Shown: positions 51,553 to 61,447, counted from the stretch's first letter. The stretch: 64,000 nt of DNA from Achromobacter aegrifaciens (GCF_902859735.1 NZ_CADIJY010000001.1:620001-684000), one strand, 5' to 3'. A program made the numbers and translations. Notes: generated from the letters alone by a model not told the origin.

Positions 51553-53046
51553 ATGCCTAAGACCTTCGAGCTGGATACGCTGAGGATGCGCATGAACGAT
51601 GCGGAGCTCCAGCGCCTGGAGCTGCATCAGAGAATTCAGCGGGCGCTGCGCGCCCTGATCCTCGACGGTGCGCTGGGGCCTGGCCTCAGGCTGCCCGCCA
51701 CCCGGGGGCTGGCCAAGTCGCTGGGGGTGGCGCGCGATACGGTGGAGAATGCCTATGTGCATTTGCACCGCGACGGCTACATCGTGCGGCGCGAGGGCTC
51801 GGGCAGCTACGTGTCGCAGACCGTGAGCACCGAATTGCGCGGCGCCGCGCGAAGGCGCGCGAAGCTGGAAAACAAGCTGGGCGCACTACCGCCGGGGGCA
51901 GGCCTGAGCCGGCGCGGGCGCATGATCCTGGACAGCGGCGGGGTCGCGGACCAGCAGGCCATCAAGGCGTTCGCCACGGGCCTGCCGGAAACCCGCAGCT
52001 TTCCCACCGACGTCTGGGAACGGCTGCAGCGCCAGGTCTTGAAGGACTACCGCAGCCATGTGCTGCTGCATGGCGACCCGCAGGGCGCCGAGCCCCTGCG
52101 CCGCGCCATCGCCGCCTACCTGAACCTGGAGCGCGGGGCCAAGGTCTTGCCTGAGCAGGTGCTGGTGTTGAGCAGCACCCGCCAGGCCCTGTTTCTGTGC
52201 GCGCAATTGCTGACGGACGCCGGCAAGCCCATTCTGATGGAAAACCCCGGCTACTTCGGCGCCCGCAAGGCCTTCGAATCCGCGGAAACGCGGATCGTGC
52301 CCATCGATGTCGACGCGCAGGGCATACGCACGGACCTGCTGCGCGCGGACCGCAGCGGCGCCAACTGCGTGTACGTGACGCCGTCGCACCAATACCCCAC
52401 CGGCGTGACGCTATCGCTTGAGCGCAGGCTGGATCTGATCGGCTGGGCGGCGGAGCACGGCAAATGGATCATCGAGGACGACTACGACAGCGAATTCCAC
52501 TACGACGGCCTGCCTACGGCCTGCGTGCAGGGGCTGGACATGCACCAGCGCACGCTCTACCTGGGTACGTTCAGCAAGACGCTTTATCCGGGTCTCAGGA
52601 TGGGATATATGGCGCTGCCGCCCGGCCTGGTCGATGCTTTTGCCCGTGCGCGCAGCATCATGGACGGGCATACGCCGCAGATCCTGCAGCTGACGCTGGC
52701 GCGCTTCATGGACGACGGCCATTACAACTCGCACGTGCGATCCATGCGCAAGCTGTACGCGGGACGGCGGCAGGTGTTGCTGGAGTCGCTGGGCAAGCAG
52801 TTGGACGGCGTCGTGCAGGCCTACAGGCCTCCCGGCGGGTTGCAGATCCCATGCCTGCTGGAGCGCGGATGGTCCGAGGAGCAGACCATCCGCCAAGCCG
52901 AGGCCGCGGGCCTTCGGCTGCCTGGACTGAGCCGGCTCTATGCGGGCGATCACAAGCAGCAGGGCTGGCTGCTGGGCTATGCCTCGCTGACGGCCTACGA
53001 GATCGACGCCGCGGTGCTACGGCTGTCGAATGCGTTGAAGCGCTAG
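51553..53046 (+). CDS. MocR/PdxR-family PLP-dependent transcriptional regulator
   Basis: 497 residues. GntR-type HTH at about 15-85 (LRLPATRGLAKSLGVARDTV, ENAYVHLHRDGYIVRREGSG), a linker, then an aminotransferase-like domain with the PLP lysine at Lys342 (YLGTFSKTLYPGLRMGYM). TAGAAT at 51504-51509 is a likely -10, and the repeat TGGCC-N10-GGCCA (51509-51528) beside it may be an operator. Divergent from serC and convergent with glyA, so one or both are probable targets. Confidence 0.92.
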   Translation: MPKTFELDTLRMRMNDAELQRLELHQRIQRALRALILDGALGPGLRLPATRGLAKSLGVARDTVENAYVHLHRDGYIVRREGSGSYVSQTVSTELRGAARRRAKLENKLGALPPGAGLSRRGRMILDSGGVADQQAIKAFATGLPETRSFPTDVWERLQRQVLKDYRSHVLLHGDPQGAEPLRRAIAAYLNLERGAKVLPEQVLVLSSTRQALFLCAQLLTDAGKPILMENPGYFGARKAFESAETRIVPIDVDAQGIRTDLLRADRSGANCVYVTPSHQYPTGVTLSLERRLDLIGWAAEHGKWIIEDDYDSEFHYDGLPTACVQGLDMHQRTLYLGTFSKTLYPGLRMGYMALPPGLVDAFARARSIMDGHTPQILQLTLARFMDDGHYNSHVRSMRKLYAGRRQVLLESLGKQLDGVVQAYRPPGGLQIPCLLERGWSEEQTIRQAEAAGLRLPGLSRLYAGDHKQQGWLLGYASLTAYEIDAAVLRLSNALKR

Positions 53047-53052
53047 GGGACT

Positions 53053-54351
53053 TCAGTACGGCAGCGGGAAGCGCCTGGCCAGCCCGGCCACGCCTTCGCG
53101 GATGGCGCTTTCCGTGCGGGCGTCGACGGCCCCGGCGCGCAAGCCGCCCAGCAAGGCCAGGATCATGTCGCCGATTTCCTGGAATTCGGCGGGTCCCATG
53201 CCGCGCGACGTGCAGGCGGCGCTGCCCACGCGTATGCCGGAGGTAACGGCCGGCTTGGCGGGGTCGTTGGGGACGGCGTTCTTGTTCAAGGTGATGCCAA
53301 CCTGTTCCAGCGCTTGCTCCGCCGTATTACCGGCCAGTCCCCAGGGTCGCAGATCGACCACGCCCAGATGGCAGTCGGTGCCGCCCGACACGATGGACAG
53401 GCCGCCTTCGGCCAGCCGGCGGCACAGGACGCGCGCATTCTCGACCACGGCGTGGGCGTAGGTGCGGAAGGCGGGCTGCAGCGCTTCGCCCAGGGCCACG
53501 GCCTTGGCGGCGATGATGTGCATCAGCGGACCGCCCTGCAGGCCCGGGAATACGGCCGAATCGATCTTGCGGGCGAGTTCGGCGTCATCGGTCAGGATCA
53601 TGCCCCCGCGCGGGCCGCGCAAGGTCTTGTGGGTGGTGGTGGTCGTGACGTGCGCATGCGGCACCGGCGAGGGATACGCGCCGGCCGCGGCCAGGCCGGC
53701 GAAATGCGCCATGTCCGCCATGAAGATCGCGCCCGTCTCATCGGCAATGGCGCGAAAACGCGCGAAGTCCAACGTGCGCGAGTAGGCCGAGCCGCCGGCG
53801 ATGATGAGCTTGGGTCTTTCCTGCCGCGCGATGCGCTCGACCTCGTCCATGTCCACCCGATGCGTAGCCGGATCGACGCTGTAGCTCAGCGCCTGCAGCC
53901 AGCGTCCCGACATGTTGACCTTGGAGCCATGGGTCAGGTGTCCGCCCGCCCTCAGGTCCAGGCCCAGGATCTTGTCGCCGGGGGCCAGCAGCGCCAGGTA
54001 GACCGCCTGGTTGGCCTGGCTGCCCGAGTGGGGCTGTACGTTGGCGTAGCGGGCGCCGAACAGACGCGTGGCGCGCTCGATGGCGATCTCCTCGGTCACG
54101 TCCACGTTGACGCAGCCGCCATAGTAGCGGCGGCCAGGGTAGCCCTCTGCGTACTTGTTCGTCAGCACGGAGCCCTGGACTTCCAGCACCGCGCGGCTGA
54201 CGAAGTTTTCGGAAGCGATGAGTTCTATCGAGTGCCTCTGCCGGCGCCGTTCGGCGTCGATGGCGCCCCAGATGCCGGGGTCGGCCTGCGCCAAGGGCAG
54301 GGCGCTGACGCAAGGCAGTGCGAGGCTGTCGGGAAGGTTGGGGTTCGTCAC
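53053..54351 (-). CDS. glyA: serine hydroxymethyltransferase
   Basis: 432 residues. SHMT motifs are [40 protein letters not shown] and the PLP lysine Lys242 in [16 protein letters not shown]. It interconverts serine and glycine with tetrahydrofolate. It lies 39 bp after the BenE transporter in the same direction and 6 bp from the convergent mocR stop. An N-terminal extension of about 20 residues ([20 protein letters not shown]) suggests a variant, perhaps non-housekeeping, copy. Confidence 0.94.
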   Translation of the reverse strand: MTNPNLPDSLALPCVSALPLAQADPGIWGAIDAERRRQRHSIELIASENFVSRAVLEVQGSVLTNKYAEGYPGRRYYGGCVNVDVTEEIAIERATRLFGARYANVQPHSGSQANQAVYLALLAPGDKILGLDLRAGGHLTHGSKVNMSGRWLQALSYSVDPATHRVDMDEVERIARQERPKLIIAGGSAYSRTLDFARFRAIADETGAIFMADMAHFAGLAAAGAYPSPVPHAHVTTTTTHKTLRGPRGGMILTDDAELARKIDSAVFPGLQGGPLMHIIAAKAVALGEALQPAFRTYAHAVVENARVLCRRLAEGGLSIVSGGTDCHLGVVDLRPWGLAGNTAEQALEQVGITLNKNAVPNDPAKPAVTSGIRVGSAACTSRGMGPAEFQEIGDMILALLGGLRAGAVDARTESAIREGVAGLARRFPLPY

Positions 54352-54390
54352 GGTGGTTCCTGTTTCGATGGACGTATGGAGATGAAGAGG

Positions 54391-55590
54391 TCAGGAATTG
54401 GCGGCCAGCGCCCGCTGGCCGCCATGGATGAGCAGGTGCGCGGTCAGGCCGGCGACCAGCCCCCAGAACGCGCCGCCCACGCCCAGCAGGGTGACGTTGG
54501 CGGCGGTGGCCAGAAAGGTGATGAGCGCGGTCTCCCGGGTGCGGGCGTCGGCCATCGCATTGGCCAGGCTGCCGCCGATCGCGCCCAGCAAGGCAAGGCC
54601 GGCCAGCGTGGTGATGAATGCCTTGGGCAGCACCATGAACAAGGTCGCCAGCGTGACGCCGAAGGTGCCCACCAGGATGTAGAACACGCCGCAGGCCAGG
54701 CCCGCGAGGTAGCGTTTGGCGGGATCCGGATGCGCATCCCGGCCGGTGCAGATCGCCGCGGTGATCGCCGCCACGTTGAAGGCGTGCGCGCCGAAGGGCG
54801 CCATGAGGAGCGAACCCAGGCCCGTCACGGTGAGGATCGGGTTCGCGCTGGTCTGGTAGCCGTCGTTGCGCAGTACCAGCATGCCGGGCATGTATTGACC
54901 CGTCAGCGTGATGATGAAGAGCGGCAGGGCGACGCCCAGCAAGGCCTGCAGCGAGAACTGCGGCATTTCGAAGACCGGCGCTGCGAGGCTGAGGTGGACT
55001 GCCGAGAAGTCGATGCGGCCTTGTGCGATGAGCAGCGCAAGGCCGATGACCAGGATGCCGACCACCGCAAAGCGCGAGGTATAGCGCTTGAGCAGCGCAT
55101 AGGAGATGACCAGCACGATTACCAGCAGCGGATCGGCGCTGGCCCCGCCGAAGGCATTGACGCCGAATTGCAGCAGGATGCCGGCCAGCAGGCCGGCGGC
55201 AATGCCGCCCGGAATCATGCGCACCAGCTTCTCGAATGCGCCGGACAGGCCGAGCACGACGAAGCCCAGCGCCGACAGGACGTACGCGCCGATGACCTCG
55301 CCGTAGGGCGTGAAGGGCATCACGGTCGCCAGAAACGCCACGCCGGGTGTGGACCAGGCCGTAATGACGGGCGCCTTGTAGCGCCAGCTCAACAGTGTGC
55401 CGGTGATGCCGACGCCGATGGAAACCGCCCATACCCAGGACGCGGTCTGGGCAGGAGTCAGCCTGGCCAGCTCCGCGGCCTGGAACACCAGCACGAAGGT
55501 GCCGCCGTAGTTCACCAGCACCGAGATCAGGGCGGCGACGGTGGGGGAAAAGAAGTCGGCGGGTCTGAGGCCAGCCGGTGATGCGTTCAT
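54391..55590 (-). CDS. BenE-family benzoate/H+ symporter-like transporter
   Basis: 399 residues from ATG 55590 after GGAGTTGATC. About twelve hydrophobic segments; YKAPVITAWSTPGVAFLATV and AHAFNVAAITAAICTGRDAH are characteristic BenE stretches. It probably takes up a small organic or aromatic acid with protons. It is upstream of glyA on the same strand, an unusual pairing for a benzoate transporter, so the substrate may be different. Confidence 0.9.
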   Translation of the reverse strand: MNASPAGLRPADFFSPTVAALISVLVNYGGTFVLVFQAAELARLTPAQTASWVWAVSIGVGITGTLLSWRYKAPVITAWSTPGVAFLATVMPFTPYGEVIGAYVLSALGFVVLGLSGAFEKLVRMIPGGIAAGLLAGILLQFGVNAFGGASADPLLVIVLVISYALLKRYTSRFAVVGILVIGLALLIAQGRIDFSAVHLSLAAPVFEMPQFSLQALLGVALPLFIITLTGQYMPGMLVLRNDGYQTSANPILTVTGLGSLLMAPFGAHAFNVAAITAAICTGRDAHPDPAKRYLAGLACGVFYILVGTFGVTLATLFMVLPKAFITTLAGLALLGAIGGSLANAMADARTRETALITFLATAANVTLLGVGGAFWGLVAGLTAHLLIHGGQRALAANS

Positions 55591-55747
55591 GATCAACTCC
55601 GCGTTCGTGGTGGGGCCAGGCCGCGCGGCGGCCGGGCTTGAACGGGGAGTCTATGGTGCTGGCGGTATGTCGATACCTGCCACATTCATGAAAGTGGGCA
55701 GACCGCTTTCCTGACGGGAACAGCGCTGGGCGGAGTGCGGGACAGGC

Positions 55748-56608
55748 TCAGCGCCACGCTTGCCGCAGGGTTTGCGCAAGCGCGGATGCCTGGCGCAGCC
55801 CGGCCTCGGCGGCGTCGGCGCGGCGCGCTGGGTCCAGCACGTTGTCGCCGATGGCCTGTTCGCTGGTCGCGTCCGGCAGCACGGCATGGACCTCGTTGCC
55901 GGCGTCGCGCAGGGCCTGCAGTTCGCGCCGCAGATGGCCGCTGACCGGATTCCCTTCCCGATAACCCAGCGGCGCCAGCACCACGACCTGCTGATAGCCG
56001 GCCGCCATATCGGCATTGGTCATGGAGCGGATGCCGCCGTCCATGTAGGTCGCGCCGCCGATGGGCACGGCCGGCCAGGCGCCCGGCACGGCGCAGCTGG
56101 CGGCGATGGCATCGACGAAATCGACCTGGTCGGCGGCGCTGAAACCGCGCCCTTCGCCGGTGGTCGTGTCGACCGCGACCACCAGCAATGGACGGGAAGG
56201 CCAGTCGCTTGCGCCCAGACGGGCGGCGATGATGGCGCGGCGTTCCGCCAGTGTGGGCGTAGCGGAACGCTGCGCGTAGGCGCCGATGCGCCGGCGCGCC
56301 TGTTGCAGGTCCGCGCCCACTTTGGCGAACAGCTCGCGGTTCTTTTCGTCGGCGGCTTGTTGCGAGTACGGACGATATTGTTCGGCGCCCGTCCCTCCCA
56401 GTTGCGTCGCCAGCAGCTGCATGGGCGGGACGCCCAGCGCCAGCTGCGCGCCGGCGACGGAGCCTGCGGAGCAACCGATGAACAGGTCCGCCGCGGTGAG
56501 GTCGACGCCCTGGCGCGCCAGGCCCGCCAGGACGCCGATCTCCCAGGCCAGCCCGGTCACGCCGCCGCAGCCCAGTACCAGGCAGCGCTTCTTCTGCGGA
56601 TGCGCCAT
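55748..56608 (-). CDS. patatin-like phospholipase/esterase
   Basis: 286 residues starting MAHPQKKRCLVLGCGGVTGL. The oxyanion motif is GCGGVTGL, the nucleophile Ser47 is in FIGCSAGS (GxSxG), and the dyad Asp190 is in TYMDGGIRS, so all patatin elements are present. No signal peptide. Its ATG follows the BVMO stop directly (TGA then ATG). It may hydrolyse the ester that a Baeyer-Villiger enzyme makes; that role is inferred from coupling. Confidence 0.9.
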   Translation of the reverse strand: MAHPQKKRCLVLGCGGVTGLAWEIGVLAGLARQGVDLTAADLFIGCSAGSVAGAQLALGVPPMQLLATQLGGTGAEQYRPYSQQAADEKNRELFAKVGADLQQARRRIGAYAQRSATPTLAERRAIIAARLGASDWPSRPLLVVAVDTTTGEGRGFSAADQVDFVDAIAASCAVPGAWPAVPIGGATYMDGGIRSMTNADMAAGYQQVVVLAPLGYREGNPVSGHLRRELQALRDAGNEVHAVLPDATSEQAIGDNVLDPARRADAAEAGLRQASALAQTLRQAWR

Positions 56609-58606
56609 TCAGGCTGTCTCGACGCGAGTGGCGGCGGACGGCTCGGTTTCGCCCTCGCCGGACGCCGGACGGTAGTGGTAGTCGCCCATGTCCGTCTTGC
56701 GCAGCATGTGCCAGTAGTCGTCGTTGCGGAAGGGAGTGGGCGCCACTACCTTGCCATGCGCGTTGCGGTACCAGTTGCTCATGCCCTTGTGGGTCCAGAT
56801 CATGCGGTCATGGGCGGCCTGGACACGGGCGTTGTAGGCGTCGTGCCTGTCCCTGCGGACTTCGATCTCGAAGCGTCCGCCGGCCTTGTCCAGACCTTGC
56901 TGCAATAGGCCCATGACATAGCGCACCTGGGTCTCCAGCAGGGCGACGACGCTGCCGCCGTGGCCCAGGGCGGTGTTGGGGCCGGCCAGGATGAACAGGT
57001 TGGGGAAGCCCGGCGCCGCGACGCCCATGAAGGCCTCGGCCCCTTTTTCGTCCCAGGCTTCGCGGATCGAGCGCCCGCCGCGGCCATAGAGCTTGAACGA
57101 GGACAACAGGTTGATCGCGTCGAAACCGGTGGCGACCACCAGCACGTCCAGTTCGTGCGCCCGGCCGTTGTCGCCCACCACCGCGTTTTCCGTGACCCGG
57201 GCGATGCCGCCCGTGACCAGTTCGACGTGGTCCCGGGCCATGGTTCGGAACCAGCCGTTGTCCATCAGCATGCGTTTGCCGAAGGGAGGGTAGTCGGGCA
57301 GAACGTCCGGCAGCAGGTCCTGGCGGTCGCCGAGTTCCGCCTTGATGTAGCTGGTGAAGTGTTCGCGGTGCCTGTCGTTGATCTGATTGATGGCGCGCTC
57401 GGGGTGCGGCCATTGCGGATCGATCTGCAGCGTGGCGTGGACGCGGTCGTTGAAGATCCAGGCTAGCCGTTGGCGATACCACTCCTGGTAGTACGGCACC
57501 TCGCGCAGCAGGAAGCGGACGTCCTCCGGCACCGGCTTCTGGAATTTCTCGAAGGGCGCGGCCCATTGCTTGGAGCGCTGGAACACGGTCAGGGAGCGGA
57601 CCTGGTCGGCGATTGCGGGAACGACCTGCATGGAGCTGGCGCCGTTGCCGATGATGCCCACGTTCTTGCCGCGCAGGTCCAGGCCTTCCGGCCAGTTGGC
57701 CGTATGGAAGCAGGGGCCCTTGAAGCTCTCCAGGCCGGGTATGGGGGGCAGCTTGGGCACGTTCAGCAGGCCCACCGCGCTAATGAGGATGTCCGCCACA
57801 TAGTCCTGGACCTGGCCGTCCTGCCCGACCGTGCGTATGTTCCAGCACAGCGCGTCTTCGTCGTAGCGGGCGGACTCCACGCGCGTGTTGAAGCGGATGT
57901 TGGGGCGCACGCCATGCTGGTCGGCGACGCTTTCGAAATAGCCCTGGATCTCGCCTTGCAAGGCGAAGTAGCGCGACCAGTCGTGCTTGGCGAACGAATA
58001 CGAGTAGATGTGGTTGGGGGTGTCCACGCCCGCGCCAGGGTAGCGGTTCTCGTACCAGGTGCCGCCGACTTCGGCGTTCTTCTCGATCACCACATACGGA
58101 ATGCCCGCGCCTTGCAGGCGGATCGCGGCGCACAGGCCTGCCACGCCGGCGCCGATGACCAGCACCCGATAGCCTTGCGGCACCTGGAACGCATCGTGTT
58201 GCTCCAGCGCGAAGTCCGGGTCCAGGCCCAGCCAGGCGGCGATCATGGGGCCGTACGAGTCGGGCACATCTTCCCCGATGCTGGTGCGCAGCATGGCGAC
58301 CAGCTGTTCATGCGCAGGCGCCGGCAGCTTGGGCTGCTGGCCGCGGCGGGTCAGCAGGATGGCCGAGTACGCGGCCTCGCGGATCTCTTCCTGCACGGCG
58401 TCCGGCAACCCGCCAGGGTCGTTGTCTTCCAGGCCGCGAATGCGCGAGCACTGGTAGCGCTCGGACAGCCATTGCGTGTCGCCCGTCAGGTGCACCAGCA
58501 CCATGAGCAAGGTGGGGATGTTGGCGCTGGCCAGCGCGCGCTTGAGCGTGGCCTCCCACAGGTCGTTGCCGAACGGTGTTGCCGGAGCCGGGGTATCGCG
58601 ATGCAT
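56609..58606 (-). CDS. Baeyer-Villiger-type flavin monooxygenase (4-hydroxyacetophenone monooxygenase-like)
   Basis: 665 residues. An N-terminal extension of about 140 residues includes LASANIPTLLMVLVHLTGDT, which resembles the extension of 4-hydroxyacetophenone monooxygenase (HAPMO). Then come the FAD motif GAGVAG (152-157), the Baeyer-Villiger fingerprint FKGPCFHTANW (294-304) and the NADPH motif GIIGNGASS (317-324). It should insert oxygen next to a ketone using NADPH and FAD, giving an ester or lactone. Between a Bug receptor gene and a patatin-like hydrolase. Aryl ketone substrate is an inference. Confidence 0.91.
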   Translation of the reverse strand: MHRDTPAPATPFGNDLWEATLKRALASANIPTLLMVLVHLTGDTQWLSERYQCSRIRGLEDNDPGGLPDAVQEEIREAAYSAILLTRRGQQPKLPAPAHEQLVAMLRTSIGEDVPDSYGPMIAAWLGLDPDFALEQHDAFQVPQGYRVLVIGAGVAGLCAAIRLQGAGIPYVVIEKNAEVGGTWYENRYPGAGVDTPNHIYSYSFAKHDWSRYFALQGEIQGYFESVADQHGVRPNIRFNTRVESARYDEDALCWNIRTVGQDGQVQDYVADILISAVGLLNVPKLPPIPGLESFKGPCFHTANWPEGLDLRGKNVGIIGNGASSMQVVPAIADQVRSLTVFQRSKQWAAPFEKFQKPVPEDVRFLLREVPYYQEWYRQRLAWIFNDRVHATLQIDPQWPHPERAINQINDRHREHFTSYIKAELGDRQDLLPDVLPDYPPFGKRMLMDNGWFRTMARDHVELVTGGIARVTENAVVGDNGRAHELDVLVVATGFDAINLLSSFKLYGRGGRSIREAWDEKGAEAFMGVAAPGFPNLFILAGPNTALGHGGSVVALLETQVRYVMGLLQQGLDKAGGRFEIEVRRDRHDAYNARVQAAHDRMIWTHKGMSNWYRNAHGKVVAPTPFRNDDYWHMLRKTDMGDYHYRPASGEGETEPSAATRVETA

Positions 58607-58648
58607 GTAAGGGTCCTTCCAGGAGTGGCGTGGGGGGTGGGTTGCGGC

Positions 58649-59614
58649 CTACTCGGCGGTTGCGCCGGACTTCTTGATCAGCTCGGCCCATTTGGCGCTG
58701 TCGCTGACGATGAAGGCGCCGAAATCGCCCGGCTTGGTGAACAGGGCGTCCAGGCCCATTTTCTTGAACTGCTCCTGCACGTCGGGCGCCGTCTTCATCT
58801 TCTGCAGGGATGCCTGCAGCCTTTCGACGACCGCGGACGGCGTGCCGGCCGGGGCCACTATGCCCAGCCAGGGCATGGCGTCGTAGCCGGGCAGGCCGGA
58901 CTCCTCGACCGTGGGCAGGTCGGGCAGCACCGAGGACCGCGTCTTGGTGGTGACGGCGAGCGGCCGTACCTTGCCGCTATCGAGGAAAGGCTGGGCGGCC
59001 GCGATGTCCACGAACAGCATGTCGACTTCGCCGCCAGCCAGGGAGGTCAACGCCGGAACGCTGCCCTTGTAGGGGATGTGGGTCATCTTCAGGCCGGTCA
59101 GCGCGGCGAACAGCTCGCCCTCCAGATGGTTGGACGTGCCGTTGCCGGAAGAGGCGAAGGTCGCCGATTTGCCGTCTTTCTTGAGCGCGGCGATCAGTTC
59201 CTTGACGCTGGACGCCTGCACCTGCTTGCCCGTCACCAGGACGTGCGGCACGCTGGCGATGAGCGAAACGGGCTGGAAGTCCTTGACCGGGTCGTAGTTC
59301 GCGGTGTTCTTGTACAGGCTGGGAGCGATGCCCAGGGACGATGCCGCCATCAACAGCGTGTAGCCGTCGGCCGGCGCCTTGGCCACGTAGGCCGAGGCGA
59401 TCATGGTGCCGGCGCCGGGCTTGTTGACCACCACCACCGGCTGGCCCAGATCTGCCTGCAGCTTGGCCGCGACCTGTCGGGTCATCACGTCCGTGACGCC
59501 GCCGGGCGTGAAGGGCACCACGATGTTGATGGGCTTGTTGGGATAGTCCTGGGCGTGGGCGGCTGCGCCCGTGCAGATCAGGGTTGCGGCCAGGCAATGC
59601 GATAGCCATTTCAT
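58649..59614 (-). CDS. Bug-family solute receptor
   Basis: 321 residues with signal peptide MKWLSHCLAATLICTGAAAH (cleavage near AHA). DYPNKPINIVVPFTPGGVTD and PADGYTLLMAASSLGIAPSL are Bug signatures. It lies 42 bp upstream of the BVMO gene and 34 bp after the ketopantoate-reductase-like gene, suggesting capture of the operon's substrate. No membrane component nearby. Confidence 0.93.
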   Translation of the reverse strand: MKWLSHCLAATLICTGAAAHAQDYPNKPINIVVPFTPGGVTDVMTRQVAAKLQADLGQPVVVVNKPGAGTMIASAYVAKAPADGYTLLMAASSLGIAPSLYKNTANYDPVKDFQPVSLIASVPHVLVTGKQVQASSVKELIAALKKDGKSATFASSGNGTSNHLEGELFAALTGLKMTHIPYKGSVPALTSLAGGEVDMLFVDIAAAQPFLDSGKVRPLAVTTKTRSSVLPDLPTVEESGLPGYDAMPWLGIVAPAGTPSAVVERLQASLQKMKTAPDVQEQFKKMGLDALFTKPGDFGAFIVSDSAKWAELIKKSGATAE

Positions 59615-59648
59615 GAGTTTGTCTCCTGTGGTTTTCTAGGTGTGGCGT

Positions 59649-60641
59649 TCAGATGGAGCCTGCGCTGAGGCTCCGGTGCCGGATCAAGCCCCAGACCGTG
59701 TTGGCGTGGGGCATGTCCAGGTTCAACTTTGCTGCGATCTCGATCATGGCGCCGACCAGGGCGTCGGTTTCCAGCGGCTTGCCTTGCAGCGCGTCCTGCA
59801 GCATCGAGGTCTGGGCGGCGCCGGCGCTGGCGGCTGCCTGCATGCGTTGTTCCACGGTGACCGGCAGCTCGAGCCCGAGCGCCTGGCCCAGCGCCAGGTA
59901 CTCGCCGAGCATGGCGCGCGCCAGTTTTCCGAGATATGGATCCTGGACCATGGCTTCCATGGTGGCGCGGGCCAGCACGCTCAAGGGGTTGAAGGTGGCG
60001 TTGCCCATCGCCTTGATCCAGACGGCTTGGTGGATGTCGCCGCTGACCTCGCATTGCAGGCCTGAAGCTTGCAACAGCCCGGCGAGCCGATTGGCCCGCG
60101 CAGACATGGAGCCGTCCGGTTCGCCGAGGATGAGATTGTTGCGGGCGTTCTGGGCCGCGATGCCAGGCGCGGTGGCGTTCGCCGCGATGTACACCACGGC
60201 GCCCAGCACCCGCTCCAAAGGCAGCGCTCGCCTGAGGGCGCCGCGGCCATCCACCGATTGCAGCGGCGTGTCGCCCAGGGGGCTGGCCAGCGTGGGCAGA
60301 TACCACCAGGGGATGCCGTTTACGGCCGGCACCACGGCGCCCTGCGGCGCGAGCATCGGCGCCAGGTGCGCGGAGATATCGTCCAGCGCCTGTTGCTTGA
60401 CCGCAAGAATCAGGTAGTCCGCGTCGCGCACCTGGCGCGGTTCGTCGGTGGCGCGCACCGGGTAGTGGCGCGTGACGCCGTTGACCGTCAAGCCGACGCC
60501 GTGCTGGCGCAGGGCGGCCAGCGTCTTTCCGCGGGCGATCATGGTCACCTCGCAACCTGCCTGGGCCAGGCGCGCGGCGAGCAGACAGCCGATCGCGCCC
60601 GCACCATATACCGCGACGCGGCATTGATGAGCATCTTTCAT
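59649..60641 (-). CDS. 2-dehydropantoate 2-reductase family protein (PanE/ApbA)
   Basis: 330 residues. The Rossmann motif is VAVYGAGAIGCLLAARLAQA (GAGAIG at 13-18). LILAVKQQALDDISAHLAPM and the catalytic-Lys helix region WIKAMGNATFNPLSVLARAT follow the PanE layout. PanE paralogues in catabolic operons reduce other 2-oxo acids. Placed between an aldolase and a Bug/BVMO pair, it is more likely catabolic than for pantothenate. Confidence 0.9.
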   Translation of the reverse strand: MKDAHQCRVAVYGAGAIGCLLAARLAQAGCEVTMIARGKTLAALRQHGVGLTVNGVTRHYPVRATDEPRQVRDADYLILAVKQQALDDISAHLAPMLAPQGAVVPAVNGIPWWYLPTLASPLGDTPLQSVDGRGALRRALPLERVLGAVVYIAANATAPGIAAQNARNNLILGEPDGSMSARANRLAGLLQASGLQCEVSGDIHQAVWIKAMGNATFNPLSVLARATMEAMVQDPYLGKLARAMLGEYLALGQALGLELPVTVEQRMQAAASAGAAQTSMLQDALQGKPLETDALVGAMIEIAAKLNLDMPHANTVWGLIRHRSLSAGSI

Positions 60642-60653
60642 TTCTACTCTGCG

Positions 60654-60678
60654 AAAAAAGGGCCGCCGGGATGGCGGC
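60654..60678 (-). terminator. intrinsic terminator between aldolase and PanE-like genes
   Basis: On the minus strand the stem GCCGCC/GGCGGC (60678-60673 and 60667-60662, loop ATCCC) is followed by CC and six T (60659-60654). It is the only hairpin with a true T-run noted in the window. It would reduce transcription from the aldolase into panE and the genes beyond. Confidence 0.6.
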
Positions 60679-60688
60679 GCGGTTGCCG

Positions 60689-61447
60689 CTATTCCTGGTA
60701 TTCGGGCCGGATGCGTTGCAGCAGCCGGAGCAGGGGGGGCCAGTGCTTGTGGCGGGACGGGCGGTCCAGACGGTCGAACTGGCGGCCGACCTTCTCGGCA
60801 ACTTCGGCTCCGGGCACAACCAGCGGCAGGCCGCCGGCCAGCGCCGCGACCTGCGCCTGGCAGGCGCGCTCCAGATAGAACATGGCGTCGAAGGCGTCCG
60901 GCACGCTGGCGCCGCAGACCAGCAGGCCGTGATTGCGCAGGATCATCGCGCTGTGGGAGCCGAGATCGGCGATCAGGCGCTGCTGCTCGTCCATGTCGAG
61001 CGCGACGCCTTCGTAGTCGTGATAGCCGATGCGGTTGTGAAAGCGCATGGCATGCTGCGAAATCATGAGCAGGCCAGCCTCTTGCGCGGACACCGCGATG
61101 CCGGCCGCGGTATGCGTATGCATGACGCAGGCCGCGTCGTGGCGGACGCGATGGATGGCGCTATGGATGACGAAGCCGGCGGGGTTGATGCCCAGGCCGG
61201 TCTGGTCCAGCAGGATGCCGCCGTCTATGTCCACCTTGACCAGGTTGGACGCAGTGATTTCGTTGAACATCAGGCCGTAGGCATTGATCAGGAAGTGCGG
61301 CTGGGCGCCGGGAACCCGGGCCGAGATATGCGTATAGATGTGGTCGGTCATGCGCATTTCGACAGCCAGGTTGTAGGCCGCGGCGAGATCCACGCGCACT
61401 GCCCATTCCTCGGCCGAAACCTGGTCCTTGATCGATGCCTCTTGCAC
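60689..61447 (-). CDS. class II aldolase/adducin family protein
   Basis: 252 residues from GTG 61447, chosen because GGAGGAG sits 5 bp upstream; the open frame extends to a TTG at 61513 with no ribosome site. Zinc-site histidines are His110 and His112 in CVMHTHTAAGIAVSAQ, and a later SHSAMILRNHGLLVCGASVP is the second family motif. Such proteins act as aldolases, epimerases or decarboxylases on hydroxy-acid compounds. First gene of the minus-strand unit divergent from the acyl-CoA synthetase. Confidence 0.9.
   Translation of the reverse strand: MQEASIKDQVSAEEWAVRVDLAAAYNLAVEMRMTDHIYTHISARVPGAQPHFLINAYGLMFNEITASNLVKVDIDGGILLDQTGLGINPAGFVIHSAIHRVRHDAACVMHTHTAAGIAVSAQEAGLLMISQHAMRFHNRIGYHDYEGVALDMDEQQRLIADLGSHSAMILRNHGLLVCGASVPDAFDAMFYLERACQAQVAALAGGLPLVVPGAEVAEKVGRQFDRLDRPSRHKHWPPLLRLLQRIRPEYQE

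Noticed and set aside
53314-55581. 755-codon plus-strand open frame opposite glyA and the BenE transporter
   Set aside because: Low-complexity antisense translation; both minus-strand genes have unmistakable family motifs.
57470-59605. 711-codon plus-strand open frame opposite the BVMO and Bug genes
   Set aside because: Antisense shadow; spans two real genes and the gap between them.
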